This document shows, piece after piece, positions 18,841 through 26,263 of a stretch of DNA of 56,408 nucleotides. Position numbers and translations under genes: made by a program. Below the pieces are notes generated by a model. It saw nothing but the letters and a program-made list of their open reading frames with translations, made no database searches and was not told the origin of the DNA. Each line of letters opens with the position of its first letter. Positions within the stretch are counted from its first letter, which is position 1. The stretch is from Oscillospiraceae bacterium (GTDB lineage: Bacteria > Bacillota > Clostridia > Oscillospirales > Oscillospiraceae). The stretch covers positions 1 to 56,408 of the forward strand of contig JAFQHV010000021.1 in assembly GCA_017397835.1 (NCBI GenBank), read 5' to 3'.

Positions 18841-19571
18841 GCAAGGTACTCATCACCGGCGGCAGCCGGGGCATCGGCGCGGCGGCTGCGCTGCTGTTTG
18901 CTCAAAAGGGCTGGGACGTGGCCATCGGTTATCATACAGCGGAAGCGGCGGCGCATACAGTGGTAGAACAGGCAACGTCCTTTGGGGTCAATGCCTGTGC
19001 CATTCAGGCCGACGCATCCTGCCCGGAGCAGGCCGCGGCGCTGGTGGAGCAGGCGGTGGCGGCGTTGGGCGGACTGGACGCGCTGGTGTGCAGCGCGGGG
19101 ATCGCCCTGCCGCAGCAGCTGATGACCGACACAACCGACGCGCAGTGGCGGAAGATGTTTGCCGTCAACGTGGACGGCACGTTCTACACCCTGCGGGCTG
19201 CGGTGCCCCATTTTGTCCGGCAGAAGTCGGGCAGTATCGTTACCCTGTCCTCCATGTGGGGGGTGACGGGCGGCTCCTGTGAGGTGGCCTATTCCGCCGC
19301 AAAGGGCGCCGTCATCGCCATGACGAAGGCCCTTGCCAAGGAACTGGGACCTTCCGGCGTGCGGGTCAACTGCGTGGCTCCCGGTTTTATTGCCACCGAC
19401 ATGAATGCCCATCTGGACGAGGAGAGTTTGGAGCAGCTGCGGGAGGAGACACCCCTGCAGATGCTGGGCCGCGCCGAGGACGCGGCCCGGAGCATTCTGT
19501 TTTTTGCCGGGGAGGACGGCAGCTTTGTCACCGGACAGGTGCTACAGCCAAACGGCGGCTTGGTTATTTGA
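18837..19571 (+). CDS. Short-chain dehydrogenase/reductase, FabG-like
   Basis: A 244-residue classical SDR. The NAD(P)-binding TGGSRGIGAAAA is at residues 7-18, the catalytic Ser is in TLSSMWG, and the YxxxK pair is in AYSAAKGAVIAMTKALAKE; RVNCVAPGFIATDM follows. It resembles 3-oxoacyl-ACP reductase, but no other fatty-acid gene is nearby. It is the last gene of the aro operon and overlaps aroE by 4 bases, so a role linked to aromatic or quinate-type metabolism is possible. The substrate is unknown; simple hitch-hiking is the alternative. Confidence 0.85.
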   Translation: MSKVLITGGSRGIGAAAALLFAQKGWDVAIGYHTAEAAAHTVVEQATSFGVNACAIQADASCPEQAAALVEQAVAALGGLDALVCSAGIALPQQLMTDTTDAQWRKMFAVNVDGTFYTLRAAVPHFVRQKSGSIVTLSSMWGVTGGSCEVAYSAAKGAVIAMTKALAKELGPSGVRVNCVAPGFIATDMNAHLDEESLEQLREETPLQMLGRAEDAARSILFFAGEDGSFVTGQVLQPNGGLVI

Positions 19572-19617
19572 CAAAAGGCGCGAAAAACAGATAAAAATTA
19601 ACAAATTGAGAACGTTT

Positions 19618-19658
19618 ACCGCCGATGTATTGACAGAATACATCGGCGGTATTATAAA
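19618..19658 (+). promoter_or_regulatory. Promoter with a perfect palindrome over its -35 region
   Basis: TTGACA (19630-19635), 17-base spacer and TATAAA (19653-19658) form a good sigma-A promoter for the membrane-protein gene at 19692. A perfect 14-bp inverted repeat (19618-19631 / 19637-19650, centre GACAG) spans the -35 and spacer. No T-tract follows, so an operator is more likely than a terminator, though it may also help end the aro transcript. Confidence 0.6.
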
Positions 19659-19691
19659 TAAGAGGAAGAAAACGAAAAGGAGGGTGAGGGC

Positions 19692-20030
19692 ATGGAACGT
19701 GGTCGCTACAACGGCTACCGCGGCCGCAGCGGCGTGCAGAAAGTGCTGCTTGGCTTGGTAAGCGCGCTGGCGGTGCTGGTGGTTTTGGTGCTGCTGCTGT
19801 TGCTGTTTGGACAGCGGTATCTCTACTATACGGCGGACGGGGTGCGGCTTGACTTGCCGTTTCTGACGCACCGGCCTGCCCCGCCTCCCGATGTCAGTCA
19901 GGTGGTGGTGGAGGTGCTTCCTCCCGCGCCCAAGCCGGCGGATCCGACCGAGCAGGAGATTGCCGGGGAGCCCAACGAAGAGGCGGCGTTGCCTGACCGG
20001 CCTGTCGGGGATGAAGGGCGAATCGAATAA
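19692..20030 (+). CDS. Small single-pass membrane protein, function unknown
   Basis: A 112-residue protein not recognised. A basic N-terminus (MERGRYNGYRGRSG) is followed by one strong transmembrane helix (about residues 20-42, leucine/valine rich) and an outward Pro-rich, acidic tail with PAPPPDVSQ and PAPKPADPTEQE. This layout (positive inside, Pro-rich tail outside) suggests a type II anchored protein. The start has AAGGAGGG about 8 bases upstream. It has its own promoter and ends at a terminator, so it is monocistronic. Confidence 0.7.
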   Translation: MERGRYNGYRGRSGVQKVLLGLVSALAVLVVLVLLLLLFGQRYLYYTADGVRLDLPFLTHRPAPPPDVSQVVVEVLPPAPKPADPTEQEIAGEPNEEAALPDRPVGDEGRIE

Positions 20031-20033
20031 CAG

Positions 20034-20060
20034 AAGAGCTTGCTGCGGCAAGCTCTTTTT
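20034..20060 (+). terminator. Rho-independent terminator
   Basis: A 10-bp stem (20034-20043 / 20048-20057), loop TGCG, and T-tract to about 20061. Confidence 0.85.
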
Positions 20061-20142
20061 TATAGAAAAAATTACACGGCTCAAAGGGACGTCGATTGCA
20101 CATACTGTCAGTAAATGTGAATGAAACCGAGGTGACGGCAGT

Positions 20143-20868
20143 ATGGGGCGAGTGGTGAAACGGGTGGGTGCCTGTTTGGCGGCGGCGCTCGTGGTGGCGG
20201 GGCTGATGGCATGGCCGCCGGAGGGTGAGTACAGCTCGGTGGACCTGCAGCTGACGGTTCCGGAAAAAGAAAAGCTGCTGGCCCTGACGTTTGATGACGG
20301 GCCACATCCGGAACATACGGCTGTGCTGCTGGATGCGCTGGCGCAGAGAGGGGTAAAAGCGACCTTTTTTCTGGTGGGCTGTCAGGTGGAGCTGGCCCCG
20401 GAATTGGTGGAGCGGATGGCCGCCGAAGGGCATCAAATCGGCATACACACGCTGGATCACGTGCAGGTCAACGGTTTGTCCCAACGTGACTTTGAACGGC
20501 AGGTGGAAGGCCTGCGGCGGGTCCTGTATCCTTTGGTAGGGGAGCGGGAGCTTTGGCTGCGCCCGCCTTACGGTATCATGGATGACAACACCCTGCGCTG
20601 GGCGGACAGTCCGGTGGTGCTGTGGTCGGTGGATCCCGAGGACTGGAAAGATACCGATGTCCGGCGGATCGTCCGGCACATTACGGACCGGGTGCGGGAT
20701 GGGGACATCGTACTTCTGCACGATATTTATCCCAGCTCGGTCGAGGCGGCGCTGCAGGTGGTGGACTGTTTGCAGGAACAGGGGTGGCAGTTCGTGACGG
20801 TGGAACAGCTGCTGCATTTGAAAGGCCGTGCGGGTGAGAATGGGCGGGTGTATCGCGCCGTGCGATGA
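20143..20868 (+). CDS. Polysaccharide deacetylase family protein
   Basis: A 241-residue NodB-homology enzyme that removes acetyl groups from a cell-wall or other N-acetylated glycan. An N-terminal hydrophobic segment (about 9-23) acts as signal or anchor. Catalytic motifs: TFDDGP with Asp51/Asp52, the metal HxxxH at His102/His106 (IHTLDH), LRPPYG and DIVLLHDIY with the second catalytic His. The start has GAGGTG 8 bases upstream. Related enzymes act on cortex or vegetative peptidoglycan (PdaA/PgdA types) in spore formers; the substrate here is not decided. Confidence 0.9.
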   Translation: MGRVVKRVGACLAAALVVAGLMAWPPEGEYSSVDLQLTVPEKEKLLALTFDDGPHPEHTAVLLDALAQRGVKATFFLVGCQVELAPELVERMAAEGHQIGIHTLDHVQVNGLSQRDFERQVEGLRRVLYPLVGERELWLRPPYGIMDDNTLRWADSPVVLWSVDPEDWKDTDVRRIVRHITDRVRDGDIVLLHDIYPSSVEAALQVVDCLQEQGWQFVTVEQLLHLKGRAGENGRVYRAVR

Positions 20869-20973
20869 TGCACGGCGCAGTCCGAATCAATAATTTTACA
20901 GATTATTCACCCAATAAGGCAAAAATAGAGTATAATAGAGCCGTAAACGGCGTGAGAAAGGATGGTGCGTAGT

Positions 20974-21663
20974 ATGGCGCGCAAGGTACTTATCATCGAA
21001 GATGACAGCAACATTGCCCAGCTTCTGCATCTCTATTTGGAAAAAGAGGGGTTTCAAACCTGCGTGGCCCGGGACGGGGGAGAAGGCGTGGAAACGTTTC
21101 ACGCGTTCCAACCGGATCTGGTGCTGCTGGATATCATGCTTCCGGTCATGGACGGCTGGGCTGTGCTGAACGACATCCGTCAGGCGGGGGATACTCCGGT
21201 CATCATGCTCACCGCCAAGGGTGAGGTGGAGGACCGGGTTGCCGGCCTGGAACAGGGCGCCGATGACTATATCGTCAAACCCTTTGAAATGAAAGAGGTT
21301 CTCGCACGCATCCATGCAGTGCTGCGCCGCAGTTGTGCGGAGGAAGACACCGGGGAAAAGAAACTTGATTTTGAAAACCTGACCATAAATCTGGATTCCT
21401 ACGAACTGACGGTGAACGGACAGCGGGTGGATACGCCGCCCAAGGAACTGGAGCTGCTGTTCCATCTAGCCTCGTCCCCCAATCGGGTGTTTACGCGCAA
21501 TCAGCTTCTGGACGAGGTATGGGGATTCGACTACTTTGGCGACAGCCGCACGGTGGACGTGCACATCAAACGCCTGCGGGAAAAACTGGAGGGGGTGTCC
21601 CCGAAGTGGAGCCTGAAGACCGTGTGGGGCGTGGGCTATAAATTTGAAGTAATGACCGACTGA
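20974..21663 (+). CDS. OmpR-family response regulator
   Basis: A 229-residue two-component regulator. Receiver domain about 1-118 with acidic pair at residues 10-11, phosphoacceptor Asp53 (LVLLDIMLPVMDG), the T of MLTAKGE and the Lys of DDYIVKPFEMKE. The winged-helix DNA-binding domain covers about 130-226 (PPKELELLFHLASSPNRVF; SRTVDVHIKRLREKLE; VWGVGYKF). Start 20974 is chosen over 20962 because GAAAGGA is too close to the latter. A TATAAT box lies at 20931-20936 but I see no clear -35. It is followed 28 bases later by its histidine kinase. Confidence 0.92.
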   Translation: MARKVLIIEDDSNIAQLLHLYLEKEGFQTCVARDGGEGVETFHAFQPDLVLLDIMLPVMDGWAVLNDIRQAGDTPVIMLTAKGEVEDRVAGLEQGADDYIVKPFEMKEVLARIHAVLRRSCAEEDTGEKKLDFENLTINLDSYELTVNGQRVDTPPKELELLFHLASSPNRVFTRNQLLDEVWGFDYFGDSRTVDVHIKRLREKLEGVSPKWSLKTVWGVGYKFEVMTD

Positions 21664-21691
21664 CAGCCGGATGACGAGGGGAGGAAACACG

Positions 21692-23122
21692 GTGAAGAGT
21701 TTTTACAGGCGGCAGCTTGCCCTGATGCTGGGCATCGTGTTTCTGTCCTTTTCGCTGTTGTCGGCAGTATTTACCCTGGTGTCCTATCGGTATGTGATCG
21801 AAGAAAAGAAGGATTCCATGCTCCATAATGCCCAGTATATCTCGGAATTTACCGGCACGTATCTGGAACAGGGGAACATTCGGGACGGTTTTTTTAAGTT
21901 GTATGTGACCTCGCTGGCTCAAATCTCCGGGGCCCACGTGATGTTGTGTGAAACGGACGGCGAAATCGTGTTTGCAACAGACGGTTCGGCAAAGAACTAT
22001 CAGTACAGCAAGCACGTACCCAACCAGATTTTACGCTTCGTATCAGAACGGGGCAAGTACATGGGCATGACCGATCTGGGCGGGATCTACTCCGAAAATC
22101 GGTTTCTTGCGGCGGCGCCTGTATTTGGACAGGTTAGCCCCAGACAGGTTCTGCGGGGCGTGGTGCTGGTGTCCACCAGTGCGGGCGGAATATCCCAGCT
22201 TTGGAGGGCCATGTCCAACATTTTCTTCTTCACCGCAGTGGCCGTGTTGGTGATCTCGGTGGTGGCCAGCTCTATTTCCACCGCCCGCCAGACCAGGCCG
22301 CTGAATGAAATTGCCGAGGCGGCCCGCAAGTTCGGCCACGGGGATTTTTCCGTGCGTATCCGAGGCTATGAACAGCGGCAGGACGAGGTGGGCTCTTTGG
22401 CCGAGGCGTTCAACGCCATGGCGGGGTCGCTGGAAAAAACGGAGAGTCAGCGCAACGAGTTTATCGCCAATGTGTCCCATGAGCTGAAGACCCCCATGAC
22501 CACCATCGCCGGCTTTGCCGACGGCATTTTGGACGGCACTATCCCGCCGGAGCGGGAGCGGGAATCCCTGCAGGTCATCGCGTCGGAGACCCGGCGGCTG
22601 TCCCGGCTGGTGCGGCAGATGCTGGATTTGTCCCGCCTGCGGGCCCTGGAGGAGAAAAACCCGGTGCAGGAGCGCTTTGACGTCAGTGAGGTCATGCTGC
22701 GGGTGCTGGTCAGCCTGGAGAGTAAGATCAGTGCCGCCGGACTGGATGTGCGGACCAATGTGCCTGAACAACCGGTCATGGTCTGGGGCGATCCGGACGG
22801 CGTAACGCAGGTGTGCTATAACTTGCTGGACAACGCGGCGAAATTTGCCCGGGAGGGCAGCGACATCACCGTACAGGTGGTGACCCGGGACGGGAAAGCG
22901 TATATCTCCGTGCGCAATTTGGGCGAAACGATCCCGGCAGAGGAACTTCCGAGGCTTTTTGAGCGGTTCCATAAGACGGACCACTCCCGCAGCCGGGATC
23001 GGGACGGTGTTGGATTGGGCCTTTACATCGTTAAAACCATACTGGGAAGCATGAAAGAAGATATTACCGTTACCAGCGAGAATGGCGTGACCGAGTTTAC
23101 GTTTACGCTGAGTCTGGCGTGA
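21692..23122 (+). CDS. Sensor histidine kinase (GTG start)
   Basis: A 476-residue membrane kinase, partner of the preceding regulator. Order: TM1 (about 8-32), an extracytoplasmic sensor region of about 130 residues, TM2 (about 172-195), HAMP linker, HisKA with NVSHELKTPMTTIAGF (phospho-accepting His263), and HATPase_c with NLLDNAAKFA, and the G-box GVGLGLYIV. The GTG at 21692 is preceded by GAGGGGAGG at 7 bases, better than the ATG at 21671, which lies upstream of that site. The signal is unknown. A strong palindromic terminator follows. Confidence 0.9.
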   Translation: MKSFYRRQLALMLGIVFLSFSLLSAVFTLVSYRYVIEEKKDSMLHNAQYISEFTGTYLEQGNIRDGFFKLYVTSLAQISGAHVMLCETDGEIVFATDGSAKNYQYSKHVPNQILRFVSERGKYMGMTDLGGIYSENRFLAAAPVFGQVSPRQVLRGVVLVSTSAGGISQLWRAMSNIFFFTAVAVLVISVVASSISTARQTRPLNEIAEAARKFGHGDFSVRIRGYEQRQDEVGSLAEAFNAMAGSLEKTESQRNEFIANVSHELKTPMTTIAGFADGILDGTIPPERERESLQVIASETRRLSRLVRQMLDLSRLRALEEKNPVQERFDVSEVMLRVLVSLESKISAAGLDVRTNVPEQPVMVWGDPDGVTQVCYNLLDNAAKFAREGSDITVQVVTRDGKAYISVRNLGETIPAEELPRLFERFHKTDHSRSRDRDGVGLGLYIVKTILGSMKEDITVTSENGVTEFTFTLSLA

Positions 23123-23127
23123 TAAAG

Positions 23128-23160
23128 AAAACACCCTGCCCGGATCCGGGCGGGGTGTTT
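23128..23160. terminator. Terminator after the two-component system
   Basis: A 15-16 bp stem (about 23128-23143 / 23146-23160) centred on GGATCC with T-rich sequence after it. Confidence 0.8.
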
Positions 23161-23219
23161 CATATTTTGGGGTGCGGGAACATATGCTCTTATCATAGAA
23201 ACGATAGGAGTGTGACCCC

Positions 23220-23864
23220 ATGGAAAACGAAATTCTGCTGCATGGGCGGCTGGCGCTGGCGCCCCGGGAATCCCACAGCAATCATGGTGAAGTGTTTTAC
23301 ATATTCCCTTTGCGGGTGCGCCGCCTGTCCGGAACGGAAGACCGGCTGAACGTGGTGGCCGGAGAGCGGCTGCTGCGGCTGTGCCCGGTGGACGAGGGGG
23401 ATGAGGTGACCGTGCAGGGGCAGGTGCGCTCCTTCAACGATCATACAGCGGTGGCAAATCGGCTTGTGATCACCGCGTTTGCAAGGCAGATGCGCAAGGA
23501 ACGCGGCCCGGATGAAAATCATCTGCGCCTGGCCGGGGTGCTGTGCAAGCCGCCCTCGTTTCGGCGCACGCCGCTGGGGAGAGATATTTGCGATATGATG
23601 CTGGCGGTCAACCGGCCCTACGGGCGGGCGGACTACCTGCCCTGTATTTCGTGGGGGGCGCTGGCCTATCGCTGCGCCCGACTGGGGGTGGGTGACGGTG
23701 TAGCGCTGGAGGGGCGGCTGCAAAGCCGCACCTACACCAAGCGGCTGGAGGACCGGGAGGAACTTCGCACCGCCTTTGAGGTGTCGGTCATGACCATGGA
23801 CGGGGACGATCGTGAATCTAATTCTGCCAATGAATATGAAGGCGAGTTGACAGCGGATAACTGA
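23220..23864 (+). CDS. Single-stranded-DNA-binding-like protein with two OB folds
   Basis: A 214-residue protein made of two OB-fold-like halves. The first (about 1-90) has HGRLALAPRES and EVTVQGQVRSFND; the second (about 100-190) follows the SSB pattern: HLRLAGVLCKPPSFRRTPLG, MLAVNRPYGRADYLPCISWG, ALEGRLQSRTYTKR and a terminal strand FEVSVMTM. Duplicated SSB-like proteins of this kind occur in Clostridia; it is shorter than, and lacks the acidic tail of, housekeeping Ssb. RBS TAGGAG lies upstream. Its last 47 bases overlap the convergent BSH-like gene. A DNA repair or replication accessory role is inferred from the fold only. Confidence 0.78.
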   Translation: MENEILLHGRLALAPRESHSNHGEVFYIFPLRVRRLSGTEDRLNVVAGERLLRLCPVDEGDEVTVQGQVRSFNDHTAVANRLVITAFARQMRKERGPDENHLRLAGVLCKPPSFRRTPLGRDICDMMLAVNRPYGRADYLPCISWGALAYRCARLGVGDGVALEGRLQSRTYTKRLEDREELRTAFEVSVMTMDGDDRESNSANEYEGELTADN

Positions 23865-24786
23865 CCGGCTTGCCGCTTTCCAGATCTGCCCGGTGCAGGT
23901 CTACGACGGTAAGGGCCGGATTTTGTGCGGTGGTGTAGTAGTATACGCCTCGGACGGCATCGCAGCAGGCGGTGTAAACGGTTTCCGCGTCGCCGGCGGG
24001 CAGGCGCACGCTGCCCCGGGGAACGGTGACACAAGCCATGAGCTGAAAGAAGCGGGCAACCCCTTCGTCGACGTTGGAATACTTGCGGGCGTTTTGGCTG
24101 ACGAAGGCTGCCCGGACGAACCGGGACTGGGAGGAAAAATCGCCCGGCAGGCCCATAGCGCCCATGCCCCGACTGATGGAAGTTAGATCCAGTCCGGCAG
24201 AAAAACGGTTTTCGGCCGGGAACGGGGAAAGGTTCAGGTAGTCGTTCAGCCGGTCCTGCTGACGGGGGAAGGTCGGCTCGTTGGTCAGCACCCGCACCGG
24301 GTTGCGGTAGATGCGGACCCCGTCCTCCCGGGGCTCGGCCACGAAGCAGTCCTGCCCGTCTGCCAAAAGCCAATGAAGCGGTGTGCAGGGCAGGTCGGGG
24401 GCGAAATCGTGCGTTGCAACGTTCAGACTGCCCAACAGCACGGCGGCTTGCTGTGCCGTAGTGCACCGGCCCAGCAGGAACGGGATGACTTCGTAGGGAG
24501 CCAGCCAGTTGTCGCATTCCGGGGCGCAGTAAGCGGCGCTGTGCGGAAAGTGCAAGGCCGCGATACCCAGTCCGTGTTCATTGACGGCGTCATAGTACAG
24601 CGGCTGGCCGCTGCGTATGTGGGCAATGCCGATGATGGCGTGGTGACGGGCCTGCTTTGGCTGGGTGCAAAAGCAAAGCGGAGCCCTGCGGGGTGTGATG
24701 ACCACCGACTCGCCGTAGGAACGTTCCAGATCCAGCGTGCGGCCGAACAGATGGCTGCCGGCGGTGAGTGAAAGTGCGGTACACAT
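23818..24786 (-). CDS. Choloylglycine hydrolase family protein (bile salt hydrolase-like)
   Basis: An Ntn-hydrolase of 322 residues that would deconjugate glycine- or taurine-linked bile acids, or hydrolyse other amides. Start 24786 (RBS AAGGAGG) gives MCTALSL, leaving Cys2 as the N-terminal nucleophile. Other active-site residues: Arg16 and Asp19 (HLFGRTLDLE), Asn169 (LTNEPTF), Arg222 (LPGDFSSQSRFVR); TPLHWLL is also conserved. The position that is Asn in classical BSH (GLNFP) and Tyr in many penicillin V acylases is His79 here (AALHFP), so substrate choice is uncertain. No signal peptide, so intracellular as in other Gram-positive BSH. Monocistronic. Confidence 0.88.
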   Translation of the reverse strand: MCTALSLTAGSHLFGRTLDLERSYGESVVITPRRAPLCFCTQPKQARHHAIIGIAHIRSGQPLYYDAVNEHGLGIAALHFPHSAAYCAPECDNWLAPYEVIPFLLGRCTTAQQAAVLLGSLNVATHDFAPDLPCTPLHWLLADGQDCFVAEPREDGVRIYRNPVRVLTNEPTFPRQQDRLNDYLNLSPFPAENRFSAGLDLTSISRGMGAMGLPGDFSSQSRFVRAAFVSQNARKYSNVDEGVARFFQLMACVTVPRGSVRLPAGDAETVYTACCDAVRGVYYYTTAQNPALTVVDLHRADLESGKPVSYPLSTRLHIHWQN

Positions 24787-24807
24787 AGCAAAAACCTCCT
24801 TCATTTA

Positions 24808-24836
24808 ACTATAGTGTGCACACAAACGCGGCACAA
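24808..24836 (-). promoter_or_regulatory. Predicted promoter of the BSH-like gene with a palindrome in the spacer
   Basis: On the minus strand: TTGTGC (24836-24831), 17-base spacer, TATAGT (24813-24808). The spacer contains the 10-bp palindrome GTGTGCACAC (24814-24823), a candidate operator. Confidence 0.5.
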
Positions 24837-24882
24837 ATGCGGAAAACAATGGAATTTCAGCAGAAACAGGAAATGGGGCGAA

Positions 24883-24912
24883 TGCATAGGAATTTTGCTG
24901 TGGGCAATGCTA
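24883..24912 (+). promoter_or_regulatory. Possible forespore (sigma-G/F) promoter of the SASP gene
   Basis: TGCATA (24883-24888), 17 bases, AATGCTA (24906-24912), compared with the sigma-G consensus TGAATA / CATACTA. Five of six and five of seven positions match. No good sigma-A promoter is seen there. Confidence 0.45.
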
Positions 24913-24959
24913 TGGTCGGATGTTCCGTCCAAAGAAAAATGAAGTGAGGAGAAACTATC

Positions 24960-25163
24960 ATGTCTAACAGCAACAACAGCAACAAGCTGGTCGTTCCCAA
25001 CGCCCGCGAGGCCATGAACAAGTTCAAGATGGAAGCCGCCAACGAGGTGGGCGTCAATCTGAAGCAGGGCTACAACGGCGACCTGACCAGCAAGCAGGCC
25101 GGCTCCGTCGGCGGCCAGATGGTCAAGAAGATGATCCAGGCCTACGAGAACGGTCTGACCTAA
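24960..25163 (+). CDS. Small acid-soluble spore protein, alpha/beta type
   Basis: A 67-residue DNA-binding protein that coats forespore DNA and protects it from UV and wet heat. The N-terminal MSNSNNSNKLVVPNAREAM is followed by the conserved KMEAANEVGVNL, which contains the germination-protease cleavage region (E-x-A-x-E), and GYNGDLTSKQAGSVGGQMVK, the classic SASP signature. Strong AGGAG upstream. Monocistronic, between a forespore-like promoter and a perfect terminator. It is direct evidence that the organism is or descends from a spore former. Confidence 0.96.
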   Translation: MSNSNNSNKLVVPNAREAMNKFKMEAANEVGVNLKQGYNGDLTSKQAGSVGGQMVKKMIQAYENGLT

Positions 25164-25179
25164 CTTCTTTTTGAGGGGA

Positions 25180-25214
25180 CGAACCGGGTGTCCGATCATC
25201 GGACACCCGGTTCG
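25180..25214 (+). terminator. Terminator after the SASP gene
   Basis: A 15-bp perfect stem (25180-25194 / 25200-25214). The following T-tract is short. Confidence 0.8.
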
Positions 25215-25300
25215 TTTGTGCAGTTGGCTGTAATTGCGGGGAATAAAGCCGGGATGGATTGGAGTAAAAACACAAAAAGGACGGTTTTTGAAAAAACTTC

Positions 25301-25329
25301 TTTACAACAGCGATTTAGCATGCTAAAAT
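25301..25329 (+). promoter_or_regulatory. Promoter of the amino-acid ABC operon, overlapped by a palindrome
   Basis: TTTACA (25301-25306), 17-base spacer, TAAAAT (25324-25329). A perfect 14-bp palindrome TTTAGCATGCTAAA (25314-25327) overlaps the -10, and a second symmetric element GGGGG-AGGTACCA-CCCCC (25342-25359) lies just downstream. Together they look like repressor-operator or 5'-hairpin control. Confidence 0.6.
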
Positions 25330-25401
25330 ACGAAAGTGTCAGGGGGAGGTACCACCCCCGATATAAAACAAACAAGCAGTAAATTTTGGAGGTTACATAT
25401 C

Positions 25402-26181
25402 ATGAAAAAGATCGTTGCATTTGTCATGGCCGCTGCCATGTGCCTGTCCCTGTGCGCCTGCGGCGCCAAGCCCGCCGCCAGTGACCTGGAGGCCATCAAG
25501 GCCAAGGGTGAGATGGTCATCGGCTACACCGTGTACGAGCCCATGAACTACACCGACGAGAACGGCGTGTTCACCGGCTTTGATACCGAGCTGGCCATCG
25601 CCGTGTGTGAGAAGCTGGGCGTTACCCCCAAGTTCCAGGAGATCGTTTGGGAGACCAAGGAAGTGGAACTGAACGCCGGCAGCATTGACTGCGTGTGGAA
25701 TGGCCTGACCATCGATGAGGACCGTAAGGCCGCCATGGAGATCACCGATCCCTATGTGGTCAATGCTCAGGTCGTTGTGATGCTGGCCGACAAGGAGTAC
25801 AACAACACCTCTGATTTGGCGGGCAAGAACGTCTGTGCCGAGCAGGGTTCCGCCGGTCAGACCACCATCGAGGGCGATGACGGCCTGAAGCAGGCTACTT
25901 TCGTTCCCAAGACCGTGCAGACCGACTGCCTGATGGAAGTTGCTGCCGGCACCTGTGACGCCGCCGTGCTGGACATCACTCTGGCCAATGCCATGATCGG
26001 TGAGGGCACCGACTACGCCAATCTGGCCATCAAGGACCAGCTGGCCGAGGAGTTCTACGGCGTTGCCTTCCGCAAGGGCAGCGATGCCGCCGCCGCCACC
26101 AACGCCGCCTTTGCCGAGCTGATTGCCGATGGCACCATGGGTGCTCTGGCTGAGAAGTACGGCCTGACTTTGGCCCAGTAA
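25402..26181 (+). CDS. Amino-acid ABC transporter substrate-binding lipoprotein
   Basis: A 259-residue family 3 solute-binding protein (polar amino acids). Signal peptide with lipobox LSLCAC at about residues 14-19. The mature part shows the family pattern KGEMVIGYTVYEPMNYTDE, FDTELAIAVCEKLG, WNGLTIDEDRKAAMEITDPY (where the family often has NAMTxTxER) and AVLDITLANAM. Start from GGAGG 11 bases upstream of ATG; an upstream start at 25336 would enter the promoter leader. First of three genes with permease and ATPase. A 12-bp intercistronic hairpin follows, which commonly keeps SBP mRNA more abundant. Ligand unknown. Confidence 0.92.
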   Translation: MKKIVAFVMAAAMCLSLCACGAKPAASDLEAIKAKGEMVIGYTVYEPMNYTDENGVFTGFDTELAIAVCEKLGVTPKFQEIVWETKEVELNAGSIDCVWNGLTIDEDRKAAMEITDPYVVNAQVVVMLADKEYNNTSDLAGKNVCAEQGSAGQTTIEGDDGLKQATFVPKTVQTDCLMEVAAGTCDAAVLDITLANAMIGEGTDYANLAIKDQLAEEFYGVAFRKGSDAAAATNAAFAELIADGTMGALAEKYGLTLAQ

Positions 26182-26213
26182 TTCCTGACATCCAATATGT
26201 GATTGCGACACTT

Positions 26214-26240
26214 GGGACAGCGGCAGCTTGCCGCTGTCCC
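26214..26240 (+). other. Intercistronic hairpin between SBP and permease genes
   Basis: A 12-bp perfect stem (26214-26225 / 26229-26240) with a 3-base loop and no T-tract. Probably a 3'-end stabiliser or weak attenuator for the SBP message. Confidence 0.75.
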
Positions 26241-26263
26241 ATGGTGTGTGTTTGAGGTGTTTT

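Noticed and set aside
25342-25359. T-box-like GGTACCACC in the ABC operon leader
   Set aside because: It resembles part of a T-box only superficially; no stem I, no full T-box and no following terminator are present.
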